The notes beneath the pieces were generated by a model. It searched no databases. It saw only the letters and a program-made list of their open reading frames with translations, and was not told the origin of the DNA. Below, piece by piece: positions 11,757-25,200 of a DNA stretch of 64,000 nt. Position 1 is the first letter of the stretch. Each line of letters opens with the position of its first letter. This DNA is from Branchiostoma floridae (lineage: Eukaryota > Chordata > Leptocardii > Amphioxiformes > Branchiostomatidae), in NCBI RefSeq assembly GCF_000003815.2, contig NC_049982.1:2785762-2849761 (forward strand), given 5' to 3'. The translations under genes and the position numbers were made by a program.

Positions 11757-12129
11757 TCATGTAAATATATATATATATATATATTATTCACAGTCCTGTC
11801 CTCCTTATGAAAAAAAAAGTTACCTACCACTGACCCTTCTCGTCCTTAGCTTCAAGGCATGACCAATGGCTTATACAACTTCTGTATGTATGTGTACTAG
11901 TATATGATGAGTAATTTGATTGTAGTCTGTAAATATTAGCTGTTAAATGTTCATGTAGTTTGTCTTAAATTATATCAAACTTGTAAACCTATTATTATTA
12001 TAAAGTTATTTCTGAATGCTTTATGTCCAGGAAGATTAGCTACTTACAATTCAATGTAACGTTATGTGTGTTAGCCATAGGAAGTATTAATCGGCCAAGT
12101 CTTGCTCACATAACTCAATAATCAATGTA

Positions 12130-12360
12130 CGGAGGGAGTGTAATGATATTCAGTGTGAGGGTATTGTAGTACATTTTTATTCTAGAAAATAAAACACACA
12201 CGAAACTGAATATCATTTCTGAGTGATTTACTATCACTTTCAAATCAAAGTGAATATCAAGGCGAAGCTTATTTTGAACGCTATCATAGGATGGGTGTCC
12301 TTGGGCTGTCGGAAGGGTACTGCTATGACGTCATTCAGCGTTGCAGAAAAGAGATGACGC
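12130..12360 (-). pseudogene. Duplicate of the 3' end of the downstream minus-strand gene
   Basis: The segment repeats 13000-13235: 'tctagaaaataaaacacaca', 'gaaactgaatatcatttc' and 'gacgtcattcagcgttgca' occur in the same order. The last word is, on the minus strand, the end of the cysteine-tail coding exon and its stop region. No open exon remains, so it is a broken copy of a 3' UTR and terminal exon. Confidence 0.55.
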
Positions 12361-12364
12361 TAAG

Positions 12365-12705
12365 ACAATGCTAAGATATTTTATATCTTCAGCAAATTTA
12401 ACACATACGTATGATCCATTCTCCAAAATATAACTCTATACTACAGGCCCTTTTATTTGCGATTAAACAATTCCAGGATGTGATGCTATTAACTAAGAAG
12501 TTTCATCCATTGAGCAGACATAATCTAATCTATTCTGAGTGACAGAAGGAGATTAGATTGTTTGTGGTGATTGTCTGCTGACCCATTTTTGACCAGTCTG
12601 GTCCCAACTTATATTTATACAGACCAATTAATAAAGACTTAAGCACCAAAACAGACAACAGAGAGTGTGAATGGTACAGAAAAGTTGAGAAAAATGTCGC
12701 TGCCA
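12365..12705 (+). pseudogene. Orphan copy of the NHL gene promoter and leader
   Basis: It matches 7960-8358 throughout: 'tactacaggccttttatttgc'-like block, 'ttctgagtgacag', 'attgtctgctgacccatttt', the TATTTATA box and the leader 'gtgaatggtacagaa'. No open frame like exon 1 follows (12706-12990 shows none). It may still initiate transcription. Confidence 0.55.
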
Positions 12706-13086
12706 ATTGGCCATCTAAACAAACTGACTAGCAGGCATGATTCAGCTTTCAGGTGAGATATAGGAACACTCTACTCCTCTCAAAAAGGGGTGTAAATATT
12801 AAAAAAAAAACGACCACAAAACTGCAGCAAACGTCTAATGCGCGCTAAAGCCTGATGACTCACAATATCTTCACCATAGCAAATGTGATCGCAATCCATC
12901 CAGAGGTTCTAAAGATATCGTTCCGGATTCACAAATTCCAAATCGTGATCCCTACCAAAAACAATGCCTGCTTTCCTTCAAGCAGGTAAATATATTTAGT
13001 GTAATGATCTTCGGGGTGTGCATATCGCAGCAGATTCTTATTCTAGAAAATAAAACACACAAGAAACTGAATATCATTTCCGAGTG

Positions 13087-13092
13087 ATTTAT
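13087..13092 (-). terminator. Polyadenylation signal candidate (AATAAA, minus strand)
   Basis: AATAAA on the minus strand, about 190 nt after the candidate stop codon at 13278. Confidence 0.35.
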
Positions 13093-13204
13093 TACCATTA
13101 ACAAATCGTTAATGTCAGTATCAAGGCTAAGCTTAAACTAAACGTTATCGTAGTATAAGTATTTGGTGTGTAAGCCTTGGGCTGCCGGAAGTGTCGTGCT
13201 CTGA

Positions 13205-13277
13205 CGTCATTCAGCGTTGCAAAAGACGCAGCCTTCTCGGTGCAGTACATGCCTTATGGACAGGAGGCGCCGCTGCA
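13205..13277 (-). pseudogene. Decayed cysteine-tail exon beyond the stop codon
   Basis: Downstream of the TAA at 13278-13280 the minus strand still resembles the terminal exons at 33725 and 63353 (CSGASCP, a stop, then GMYCTEKAA), with two in-frame stops and a deletion at the front. This gene has therefore lost the tail its relatives keep. Confidence 0.6.
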
Positions 13278-16200
13278 TTACGGCCCGGCCCCTAGATGTT
13301 TAAAATCACAGTTAAAATCAACCGAAAAGGCGGCGAGAAATAGACGCCGCCAATGCAAAGAGACCTAGTCAACAGATAATGGCGACCCGCTGCGCTCATA
13401 AAATGCTCCGTCATCGCTCGGCTGTATTTCCGGTCATGCTTTGAGATGAGCTAACCCTCCTCACTGGAAAGACACTGAACCTACAAAAACAAAAATAATC
13501 TAATCTTCTCCACCATTGCAAATGATGCGGCTGGTAAATCATATGCATTTTTTCACATAGTGCAGTTTAAACAGTCAAAGAAATGGTTTCTGAAAAGGAT
13601 GAAGAAATTTTTTTTTTCTAAAAAGTTGAAAAGTCATCTAGCCTAATCCTTTTCCTCAGGACGGCCTACTGTATTTGCCAAAAATCCAGATATATTGGCA
13701 GCAATAAAATGCATGTCTTTTCCATTTTATTGCAAAAAAGGCTCTCACATCGAAAGTACTATAATCCGTACCTGCACACAGGGCGTACATGTTGCTGTAG
13801 TCTGCTCCATACAGGCCCCAGGTGTGAGTCTGATAGTCCACTCCAATGGCGCTGTCATCACCGTGCAGCCAGATGGGCATGTACGCAAAGGTGTCATCAA
13901 GGTGCTCACACCTGCTGCCGGCCCCGGCAGTCGTCCCACACAGGTGTGCCGAGAGGACCTCGTGGGTTAAGCAGCTGACATCGGCGTCGTAGCAGATGCA
14001 GTCTGAGGCCCAGTAGTAGCTGGTGCACCCGTCCATACCTGATGAGTAGCAGGGGTACCTCATCCCCGCCGCCTCGCACGTGGCCTTGACGTTGGCATTG
14101 GTCATCTGTCCAGTCACACGAACCTTGTAAAATTTCCAAGCGCCAACAGTGGTCAAGTACACCTGTTGATCTAGGAAGAGTGAGAAACATTGCAGCCACT
14201 TGTCAATCATTGTAAAGGTGACGCAGGCATTGATTGTTATAAATCTAAGTGTCCAACATAATAAAATATACAAAACAATTTGTACTATCAAGAAATTCAA
14301 AACGTTCCAATCACAGATAGTTTGTTGAAAGACAAAGACCTTCTAAACGTCCGCTACTTTGAGAATAAGGTTTCGCAATGAGTGTCAGTTGTTTGGTAAA
14401 CTGGATTGTAGGTGAACACTGATCGGTTAAATCAATCGTTTACATTGTTATGTATTCTGAATAGCCCGATCATATCGAACACCATATGCATATCGAACAA
14501 AAAGAACCCCCTGTTCAATTTCGAGCACTTTGACAATGTAGCTTTTATTCGGTGTCTCCCGCTTCAACTTTGAGTGACATTTTAACACCCTTAGTACCGC
14601 ACCTTTATTCATACTCTTCTGAAACAACTGCTCACGTTGGATGAAGCATTCCTCAACAAAGGCAAATAGTCTTTCTTTCATTTTTTCTGATAAGGTTCAG
14701 CATTTTTAACAGCAATTTTTTTCCGACAAGCGCTTTTTTGGCGGATGTATTCGATATAATCACGAACAGGAGGCGGGGCTTCGGGATCAGCCTATCAGCC
14801 AAGGAGGTTCCCTTTTGAAAAAAAAAAAAACAACAAAACTTACCGTCACAGATCATGGGGGCAGGTTCATACGTGTTGCTCCCCTCGCAGTGACAGGTCG
14901 CACCGTCCGCTCTCGTGATGGTCTCTTCGTCCTCATAGTACTGTCCGTTGTACTGGCAACCTGAAATTATAGCAACAACAACATTATTGGAGTTTAAAAT
15001 GCTGGTTCCCTTGGACAGACGAAGTCAATAAGCGTTCATAAACGCTCATAAAATTCGCACGTACTGTTTTTTTTTGCCTTTCTAAAAGTAACTCATGCAG
15101 TCTTGCGGATAGGACACTTGATAATTGTTACCGGCAGTGTCATTCATGTTGTAAGAAGACTTAAACACCCTTGGAATCTTAAAAAAACAGCTTTGTCTGA
15201 ACATGTATCCAGGTTAGATTAAATTTGGAAAAAAAGTCTTGACTCCAGAAGAAGAAGAAGTATGCTTGTACGCTTAATGCGCTTCTTCCTTAAAAAATGC
15301 CAGCGTACACATTTTCTTTTCATTTGTGATTAATGGCTTTGAAAATATCAATATCCAGGTAAATATGATTGGGTAACAAGTCGAACAGACTTACACTGGT
15401 ATCCCCAGTTTTCCCAAATGACCACCTGCCCGTACTCATCACAGCATACAGTCCTCCCGAAACAGCCAGGCGTCTCCTCTATTATCGATCCCGAAGGGTA
15501 GAATTGTCCTCCATACTCGCAGCCATGATGACGCGGGGTTGTTGTCGGTATGGTCGTTGTCGTTTCTAATAGAAAGTACTATACGTGTTAGACTTACCAT
15601 TCCAGTTATTGAAATCGACTTTAATCCAGGGATTCCACTCAATAGGACACGCAAAATACTAGTCACTCATTTGCAGGTCACTGCCTCAGGAGCAAGGAAA
15701 TGGTTGCTGACCTGGTACTCTGGACGCCCAGGCATGGGAAGAGGAGGCCGGGCAGACCGGCGGCAACATACATAGACATGCTCAGGAAAGATACGGGCCT
15801 TGAAGTTGACAACTTACAACGAGCAATGATTGACAGGGACACATGGTCTGCCATCACAACTCGAGGCCTGATGGACTCGCCTTATGCAAGTAAGTAAGCA
15901 AGCATAAATCATCATCATCATCACCATAGTCACTCAAACGATTGGATATCCAGTCGCTTGCTTAACCACTATTTCGTGCATAAGGCAATAGATTACAGTA
16001 TTTTTTTCAGGAATTTGGCTTCAAAGCAATGTTTACCTTCACAGATCATGGGAACAGGTTCCCCAGAGTCGCTCCTCTCACAGCGACAGGTCGCACCGTC
16101 AGCTGTGATGATGGTCTCCCCGTCTTCATAGTACTGTCCATCGTGCTCGCAACCTGCAGCATTGGAAATCAACGTAACAGCAGTGAAGCTCAAAAGTGTG

Positions 16201-19200
16201 CATTTCTTGTGAGTTTAAAAGGGAAATTTTCCTTGCATAAGTTGACTATGTCTGTATCTATATAGCTGGTATAACCGCCTTTCGGTGTGACACACCAGCG
16301 TCGCAACTTTTGCACATCTATCTACAAGTGTTCTTTACAACTATTCTGAGAAGATGCCCCTACTCCGCTTGATTATAACAAATTTAACGCTACGGTAGGT
16401 CTGGGAAAATGCGAATTTTTGAACAACTCAATCCTTTTTTGGTTACTCTGATACTTGAAGGCATGACTCTTTCTCTTTCTTTTTTTTAGCTGGTATTAGA
16501 TAATTACCAGTCGGTACGTCCACCAGTCAATTGGCCATATTGTACATCATGCTTGTCAACAAGTATCTTAATACTATTAACTTATTAATAAATGAATAGA
16601 TCATAAGGTACTGACGTTTTGATTCACAATGTCAAGCTAAAAGGGAACATATGCAGTAAGGCCATGTTGATTTGATTATATGGATGACATCCTCCAGGAA
16701 CTCCAAAACTGATGCGAGCGAGCGAATAAAAAAAAAAAGTTTGGCCAAAAAAAAAAAGTTGCCTTCAGGATGAAATCAAAGTGGCCAGGAAGGTTGAACA
16801 TAGGACTAAACACACATAGTATGGTATACCATGATCCTCTGGACCTGAATTTTCTGTACTGGTACCTCCCCCAACCAACAATAGATTTTTTTTTTCTTTC
16901 CGTCCTTTCACATCTTATTCTTATTCTTTGACTTTAGATTCATTTTGGCATTCTATATATGGCATTAGTTATCTGTTTTCTGATACTTTTTTTCAATCTA
17001 CGGAATATTTGTGCTCAATTTACAGCTGCTTTGCACAATTTATTGTGTGGTCGAAAACTTTTTTTGGAAATGGCCAAAAATTGGTGCGAGCGCGGATGTC
17101 ATCCATATAATCAAATCAACGTGGCTAAAGGAAAATTAAAAGAAACACTCCTTTATTCCTTTATTCCTTTATTCCGATACCCTTTAGCCCTATTTAGGGC
17201 TAGTCTACCAGGGTTCATATGAAACAATGAAACATACATAAACAAACGCAAATATATACACAAACATACATGTATATATACAAACAGATAATAATAGATA
17301 CACAATCATTAAAAAAAACTATTGGCTTGAGAAGACTTGATACATTGCCTTTTTAAAGCGTGAGATGTTGGGCAGAGATTTGATGTATGGTGGTAGGTCA
17401 TTCCAAAGACTGATGGCACGGTAGAGAAAAGTTCGCTTTTTTGAGTTTGTTTTTGGCTTAGGGAGTTTAAAACTGAAGGAGTTGGATAATCTAGTTGAAT
17501 ATGTGTGGGTAGAATGGACAGGGACGATGGAGCTGTAAATGTTATGGGGCTCCTTACTGACAAGTATTCTGAAAAACATAGTCAATGTGCTGATGGCGAA
17601 TCTTTCTCGTACCATGGGCCACTAACACTTGAATCAATGATGGGTTAAAAATCGAACAGACTTACACCCGAATCCAAAGTTGTCCGCAATGACTACGCCG
17701 TACTCGTAACAGAATATAGCGTACCCAAAACATCCTGGTTCCTCCTCTATTGTGGATCCAATAGGGTAGAACTGCCCTAAGTATTCACAACCTAGAAGGA
17801 TATCAAACATTACATTCAATTCTATAATGGTTTGCCTCTAAAAATCATCGATAAGCATGACGAGATATTTCAAAGCATCTTTAGATCTTTTGAAGCATCT
17901 TGAAAATCGTCAAAATCTCTTCAGTTTGACTTTCGGTCTTATCTGGGTTCCTATTAGATACCCAAAATTGTCTCCAGCTCTTTCACATTTAGAGTATAAA
18001 AGACCAGTTTCTACCAGATACTCAATTAGAGTCACTGACGAAAAACAACGGATGTTGTTTGAAACGTCTGACCGTTTCCAAAATCATGTCCAGTTGCTTG
18101 AGTGACTACTTTTTGGGCTCATCTTAAACATCGCTTTGAATCATCATCTGTATATATATATATATAGCCGGTATAACCGCCGTTCGGCGTAACACACCAG
18201 CTTTTCAAAATCTTGGGATCTATCTTGAAATGATCTTAGAATATTTCAAGACATCTTGAGATATTTTGAAACGCATCTTGAAATCTTTTTGTATTCTACA
18301 TCCCTTATACAGCTGCCACAGTGTCGACGTCCTTCAGCGGATTTTAAGATCGATTGAGGGTCTTCTGTTTTTTTTTTTTCAATCATGTCTCCGACGATCG
18401 CCTGGGATTAAATCTATGACAGGGAGCCTCCCAGATTCCATGGCACCACCTCTTACACGCGGACAATATATGACAAAATGTTACATGCCAAAAGGCAATG
18501 AATTGATAAATCTTGATTTCGGAATCTCGGAACAGCCTCGTTTTGTTTTTAATTGGAGTTACAATCGACCTACAAGCTCATCTTTAGCACCCCGAAGTAC
18601 CCCGCCTTTTGAGCCGCCCTACCCCACGGGTACCGTTGCAAGTGTGACCCACACATAAAACTATCCAAACCTAGGCCTTTGAGATATGCTTTTACAGTCA
18701 TAAAGATTATTCATTCTATATAACGGTTTGCCATCCGCATGCCGTTAGATAGATAGAAGATTGGCACTATATGAAAATGTAGGTCGATGAAAGGTTCCAT
18801 GTAATAAGATACATCAAATAGTAGTTGCTCTAGGAACTAGCTATGAGATTGGAAACGTTTCCAAATCAGAATGATAATTGATTATTACTACCATTTGGCA
18901 TAAAACGTACTACATATTGTAGCAATTTGCATTCTGAATTATTAAAAGGAGGCTGCCCTTTCAATGATTTTTTGTTACCTTCGCAGACCATAGGGGCAGG
19001 TTCATAATGGTCGCTCCCCTCACAGTAGCAGGTCACACCGTTAGCTGTTGTGATGGTCTCTCCGTCTTCATAGTACTGCCCGTCGTGCTCGCAACCTGCA
19101 GATTGGAAATCAAAGTAACAACATCATCGGAGTTAAAAGTGTACAATCATCCTCTTCCGTAGAATATATCAAGAATCTAAGATAGTGTCCCACATTTAAA

Positions 19201-22200
19201 TACGTTTTGTTTCATCGAGCCTTACTATAAGGAACATTACATCCATGGGAAATGGATATTGCCACCGGCAGTGTCACTCACTCAGTTGTATCGTCAGTAG
19301 GAGTTGGTACTAAGGGTAAGATTGACCGCTGCAAAACCGGTTTTCTTGTTTGACTGGCATGGTCCAGAAAAACTGGACCAGATTTTGGACAGAAAAGAAA
19401 AGGCGTTGACGCGTTTTAGGGCTTGTATAGGTCCAAGAGAATAGCAAGAGCGAAGTTAAAGATATTTGATAGTCATTTTTAAAGAGCTGATGCTTATTTT
19501 TTAGCAAGTTTCTACGGGCATACCTGGCCTGAAACAGAAGCATTTAGAAAAAGATATTTTAAAATGCCTGGATGCCGGATACTCTACATAGCTGACCCCG
19601 GCTCCTTCATAGCGAAATGGACCATTGTATTGAGTATTGTCCATTCACAATATTTCAAAGATAAGTAGGTCCAGGTTCAGCTCCGGTCCTGGGCCTGAGC
19701 CTCTGGACCTGGACCAACCTGGACCTGAATTTCATGTACTGGTACCCACCCCTAATCGTCATCAGTCTGAAGTGTTAACCCCAGAAAAAGAAGATGTAGA
19801 AGTTCGGTGGCACGTTTCCTTCTTCGTTTTTAAAATGCAAGCACATGTCCTTTTTTTAAAATCATCATTAGTAGTTGAATGCCTGGTATAAGTACGAAAA
19901 CAAGTAGAATAGACTTACACCCGTATCCAAAGTTGTCCCCAATAAGTAACCCTCCGTTGTCGTCACAGATTATGATGTACCCAAAACAGCCAGGAACCTC
20001 CTCTATTGTCGTTCCCGCAGGGTAGAATTGTCCTGCATAGTCGCAGCCGAGAGGTGGGGTTGTCGGCGGTGGCGTTGGTGTTGTCGTTGGTTCTGGCGGG
20101 TATGTTGTCGGCGACGGCGGTGTGGTCGTTACTAGTAGACATATAACACGGTGACATGTCAAACGTTACATTCCATTCCATAACAGCTTGTCATTGTTCG
20201 ATACAAAATGACGAGATATTTCTAAAGCTAGACTATCCAAACGTAAGCCTTCAAGTGATGCTTTTACAACAAAGGTTATTCATTCCATATAACGGTTTGC
20301 CTCGGAGCCGCATCTCGTCAGATGATTAGAAGGTAGACACTGTGAAGCCTTGGGACACCCTGTGGCTCCCCTGGTATTTTGGGACATGGCCAGGCCTCGG
20401 GTTGCCTTAAATCGGACTTAAGAGTAACCGAGGACCCGGTAACAAGTAGATTCTGCAAGCTTCTCGTGAGCACACGGAGAGCCAACCTCGCGGTATCCTG
20501 AAGTCCACCGGACAAATCGGTACCTTCAGGGCCCGACAGGGGCTGCAATTGCAATCCCTACCGGTATCGGTGCCGCGGTGTGACCAAAAGCCCTTTGCGC
20601 CATGGATTTACAATAAAGGTTTTCCATTGAACATAGTGGTTGTCTCTATCCAACATATTGCTAGACAAACAAGTTACGATATTCACAATAAAAAAACCTA
20701 TAGGTGACTAAAAGATAAACATCTTGCAATGACATATGTGAAGGAGAGTAAGAAAATGTTATAGGCAAACAGACCCAGAGTCATCTTCTTCTATAGATGC
20801 AATGACCCGCAATACTAAGGATTCCGATAATTCACGAAAACGTAACAAATATGCCGCGAGCAGTTGGAATTCCAGATTAGCCGTTTGGATGTGGCATCGA
20901 ACGTTCCGCGAAATGGCAACGACCGTTATTTAAGGCAACAGCCGTTTACAGAATGGGAATTTGCGTCGGCGCCCATGTTGACGGCAAGGTCGTTTCTTTT
21001 ATAAATAACATCTAATCTATATCCTGAATTCTCAAAGACATAAACTTTCCAAAAGGAGTTTTTACCTTGGCAGATCATTGGAGCTATATAATTATTGTTA
21101 CTTGTGCTCCCATCGCAGTAGCAAGCCACATCGCCATCAAAGTAGATCTGTCCATCTCCGAAGAACAGTCCATTGTGCTCACAACCTGCAACGATTGGAA
21201 CAGTGAGGTTCAAAAGGGCACATCATCTTGTAATCGTCCGTTCCAACAGTCCACTTAACAGCTCAACGAATGACAACAATTCGAATCACTTTGCCTGGCT
21301 AAAAATTAAAAGGAACTTGTTTAGCCATGCAAGGAGGGAATTGTAGACAAAAATAATACACGTACACGTGTACGCTGTCAGAGACAATTCTGATGAGTTC
21401 AATATCTTTTCCATCCGCTTTTTTGCAGGCTTTTTTCCTTTGTAGTTGCTGATGACTTTGAAAATACAAATATCTAATAGTATACACTAATAAATATGAT
21501 TGTTAATAAACCGACCAGACTTACATCCGTGTCCAAAGTCGTACCCGAAAAGGATCGTTCCCTCTTCGTCACAGTATAGATCACCCCCCGTACAGCCTGG
21601 TATCGACGTTATTATAGACTCTGCAGGGTAGAATCGTCCTCCATACTCACAGCCGACTCGAATGGTTGTCGGAGGTAAAGTTGTTGTCGTTGGCAAAGTT
21701 GTTGTAGGAGGCAAAGTTGTTGGTGGCACGGTCGTTCCTATTAGTAATATACCATAGGTGACCAATTTGACATTTCTGTTATTGACATGATCTAACTCCA
21801 TTCGGTTAGCTTAGTACAGCACTAAGTATACTTCTACTGCCAAAGTATACTCAATTTATACACACGCACACACACGGGCAACATATTTGTAAAGTTTCAT
21901 TTTTCATGCATTATATGCAAGTTCAGTTTGTTATTAATTAGACGACCCTAACCATGAATGTACAACAAAGACGTTTCATTCAATAATGGCTTGCTTCAAT
22001 CATCATGTAGTTATTAATTAGATCACAAATCATTTCCAGTTGCTGGAAGAACAAGAAAATATTGTTGTTGTTAGCTCGTCATTAACATATAGATAATACA
22101 GAATTCTGTTTTCCCAACTAGGCTCTCTTTCCAAAAGAATTCTTACCATCGCAGGTCATGGGAACAGATTCGACAAAGTCACTCCCCTCACAGTAACATG

Positions 22201-25200
22201 TCACTCCGTCAGCTGTGATGATGGTCTCCCCGTCTTCATAGTGCTGTCCATCGTGCTCGCAACCTGCAGCGTCGGAAATCAACTTAACCACAACGTCACT
22301 GGAATCAAACGTGTACATTCCCTGGCATAGTCCACGTCAACAAGTGTTTGGAATAGCTCATAAAATACAGACTTTCGATTCATTATGCCTTTCTGAAAAA
22401 TTTGCATAGTAATGCATGTAGGAATTTTTTTTTAAAGTTTGGCAATGAAAATGCATTGTCATAGGGACGGAGTTATGGTCTATATGCATTGTATTGTACA
22501 TTTGCTGTTGTTGGTGTGTGTTTACAGATATCCTCTACTAATCTTTGCCCTTGCCGGAGTATCACTCTCGCCATTGCAAACACTCAGATACTTGGGAATT
22601 CCCTTCGGGGAACTGAACAATGCAGACTAGCCAGAATATGATGCAACTGCGCACGCGTGGAAAATAAATACTTGACATGCCTGTACATTTCTTGGAAATC
22701 CTGACATAGACGCACACTATAGTATTAGGCTCACCCCATGAGGCGTTGCCAAAAACAAAATATTGGCACCATCAGTAAAAGTGTCAGTTGGGTCGTATGT
22801 TTACCATTCCCTTTAAAAAAATGTAAGTGACCACTTTTCATTTCCATTCGTAGTTTGACCGCCCCAATTAGTTGCTTTGAAAATATGAAATACATAAATT
22901 TCATATACATGCATATTAAGATAACTATCGATGATATGTTATGAAAGAAGACGACTTTCATATGTAGATCATTATCTACATGGAATGATTTGCCAAACAA
23001 TGTACAATCTGCCAGTAGGGCAAGATTTAGGCAAGGGCTCATTAGATATTTGAAAAATGCAACTTGAATTGATCGAACTGTAAATAACTGGGATGAACAG
23101 TAAATAACTGAAAATTTGTGTATGTGTTATGTTATGTTATGTGTGTATTTCTACATATGTCCATGACGATTAGCAGTGTACATTTTTTTAGAATTTTGAA
23201 TTAAAGCTAATGGACCAATAAAGCCTCTCAATCCCTGTCATAAGTCAAACAGACTTACATCCGTATCCAAAGTTGTCCCCATAAATGAACTCTCCGTCAT
23301 CGCCACAGGCTAAATAGGACCCAAAACAGCCTGGAACATCTTCTATTACCGTTCCCGCAGGATAGAATTGTACTCCATCGTAGCAGCCGAGAAGTGTTGT
23401 TTCCGGCGGTGGTGGTGGTGTTGTCGGCGGTGGCGTTGTCGGCGGTGGCGTTGTCGGCGGCGGCGTTGTCGGCGGCGGTGTTGTCGTTGGCGGTGGCGTT
23501 GTCGTCGGTGGCGTTATCGGCGGTGGTGTTGTTTCTGTAAGAAATATACTATACGTGTTACGCGTATTTTTTTTTACAAAACTGTTGCGTCTACTGCGTA
23601 AATGTTCAACCTGTGCTTTGTTGTCTCTACCTGCCTGCATATGTTAAGACTGTTCTTAGTAATGGTTTTGTAACTATTGTAAAGGGACCCCGCCGGGTAG
23701 TCTACGGGCTGTTTTCCCATTTCAGCCTGACTCCTGCGGTTCCCCAAGCGACACCCTGTTACTCTGCAGGTACATTGGGGCATGGCCGGGCATTTGTGTC
23801 AGAAAGCTTCGATGCGAATGATGATGTTGAACGCAACGAAACCTTGTCAGGTTGGAAAGCTGAACACAAGTTTTTAACGGTGCGGCTCCAGTAGTCTTAC
23901 TAAGGGACGACTGCGGTTTGAACGATGTCGTTAGGTTGAGTAATGAGTCCTCTCTAACTTACTTTAATCTTAATGATGCTTTGACGACGACTGAAAAAGG
24001 GGCCCTAACGGGCTTTTACTTTGAAGCGGGATCCTTGTATAAACGTGTGGGACACAATGCGGTTCCCGGGGTATTTTTAGACACAGCCAAGCCCCGTGTT
24101 GATTTTAACTTGGAGTTAACATCAAAGTGCAAGCTAATCTCGACCACTGAGAGGTACGTACTTCTCAGTGCTCAAGATTAGCTTGGTACACCCCACCCTA
24201 CGTCACGGACACCGGTGCAAGTGGGATCAACGCATCAGTCTATCCAAACATAGACCTTTGAGCAAATGCTTTTACAATAAAGATCATATATATTTCATAT
24301 ACCGGTTCGCCTCTATCCGCATCCTGTCAGATAAATAAAAGATAGGCACCGTGAACCTCTAGGTCGATGGAAGTCAAACACCCATGTGATAAGATACATC
24401 AAATAGTTTTCCAAATCATATCCAGTTGCACGAGTAACGACCTTTTGGCGTACAAAACTACACATTGCAGCATTTTGCATTCTGAAATTTCATTTTCAAA
24501 GGAATCCTTTACCTCCGCAGATCATAGGGGCGGCTTCGTCAGTGTCGCTCCCCTCACAGTAACAGAACACACCGTCAGCTGTGATGATGGTCTCCCCGTC
24601 TTCATAGTACTGTCCATCGTGCTCGCAACCTGCAGCATTGGAAATCAGAGTACAACATCATTGGAGTTCAAAAGAATACACTCCCTTGTAAAGACTATGC
24701 CAACAAACCAAGTTAGTTGTATCTTAAAGTTTATCAAAATAATACTGACTTTTCCATTCACTAAGCCTTAAAGGAACATATGCTGTAATGAAGGGTGGGA
24801 AATGGATATCGCCACCGGCAGTGTCAGTTGTATAGTCAGTAGGGGTGGATACCGATACGGTGTACCGTTACAAAACCGGTCCTCTTGTTGTACTAGTCCA
24901 GAAAACGCGGACTTGAAAAAGAAGTGGATTGTATAGCGATTCGAAAATCAGATTATACAGACAGACTTTCATGTGTTTTGGGGCTTACAGGTCCAATAAA
25001 ATAACAAGAGCAAAGGAGAAGAGAGTTTATAGTCATCTTTATCAAGTTTACACACCCAAGGATGTTTTTAGAATGCTTTTTTTTTTAAATTTCCATTAGT
25101 AGTTGATTGCTCTACAAATCTTCATATAAGTATAATATGTAACACTGTAAGTCGAACGGACTTACACCCATGTCCAAAGTAGTCCCCATGACGTAACTCT

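Noticed and set aside
23368..23601. Arg/Trp/Cys-rich plus-strand frame
   Set aside because: Antisense of the Thr/Pro linker exon at 23534-23259.
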